Shown piece after piece: positions 5,981-5,985 of a DNA stretch of 5,985 nucleotides. The DNA is from an uncultured Campylobacter sp. GTDB lineage: Bacteria > Campylobacterota > Campylobacteria > Campylobacterales > Campylobacteraceae. Positions within the stretch are counted from its first letter, which is position 1; every line of letters starts with the position of its first letter. Below the pieces are notes generated by a model. That model saw only the letters and a list, made by a program, of their open reading frames with translations. It was not told the DNA's origin and made no database searches. The stretch covers positions 1 through 5,985 of the forward strand of contig NZ_CALKTC010000011.1 of assembly GCF_937996225.1 (NCBI RefSeq). Reading direction: 5' to 3'. The translations under genes and the position numbers were made by a program.

Positions 5981-5985
5981 GAAGC

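Overview
The composition, with abundant AAATTT words set among GC-rich blocks, A-rich ribosome binding sites and promoters with a clear TATAAT/TAAAAT -10 box but no good -35 box, suggests a Campylobacterota genome. It looks most like one of the higher-GC (oral-type) Campylobacter lineages. This assignment is an inference from base and codon style and protein character. I see no marker gene that fixes the species.

Layout: every gene I can support lies on the minus strand, so the window is best read from right to left. At the right edge (5870-5985) is an upstream region with an extended -10 promoter, a 12-bp inverted repeat and a 13-bp direct repeat. It drives a two-gene unit: a membrane-anchored DUF4230 protein (5149-5862, TTG start), whose stop codon directly abuts the ATG of a 150-residue protein of unknown function (4696-5148). 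A gene-free stretch of about 680 bases follows (4016-4695), full of AAATTT-centred palindromes and ending in three copies of a 13-bp tandem repeat. Next is a phosphoethanolamine transferase of the EptA/EptC/CptA sulfatase-fold family (2270-4015). All its catalytic residues can be read, but only across four frameshifts, so I annotate it as a pseudogene (or an error-affected or slippage-controlled gene). A second gene-free stretch (1784-2269) carries a good promoter, a leader hairpin and a strong Shine-Dalgarno sequence for the last gene. That gene is a type V autotransporter (1-1770) with signal peptide, a repetitive beta-helix-like passenger and the first part of its beta-barrel; its 3' end lies beyond the left edge.

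Taken together this is a cell-envelope neighbourhood: a secreted or surface-displayed autotransporter, an enzyme family that decorates lipid A, lipo-oligosaccharide core or surface proteins with phosphoethanolamine, and an inner-membrane DUF4230 protein. Nothing shows that they act in one pathway. The most notable signal is the damaged transferase: four single-base homopolymer changes sit in one 1746-bp gene, while about 2.9 kb of neighbouring coding sequence has none.
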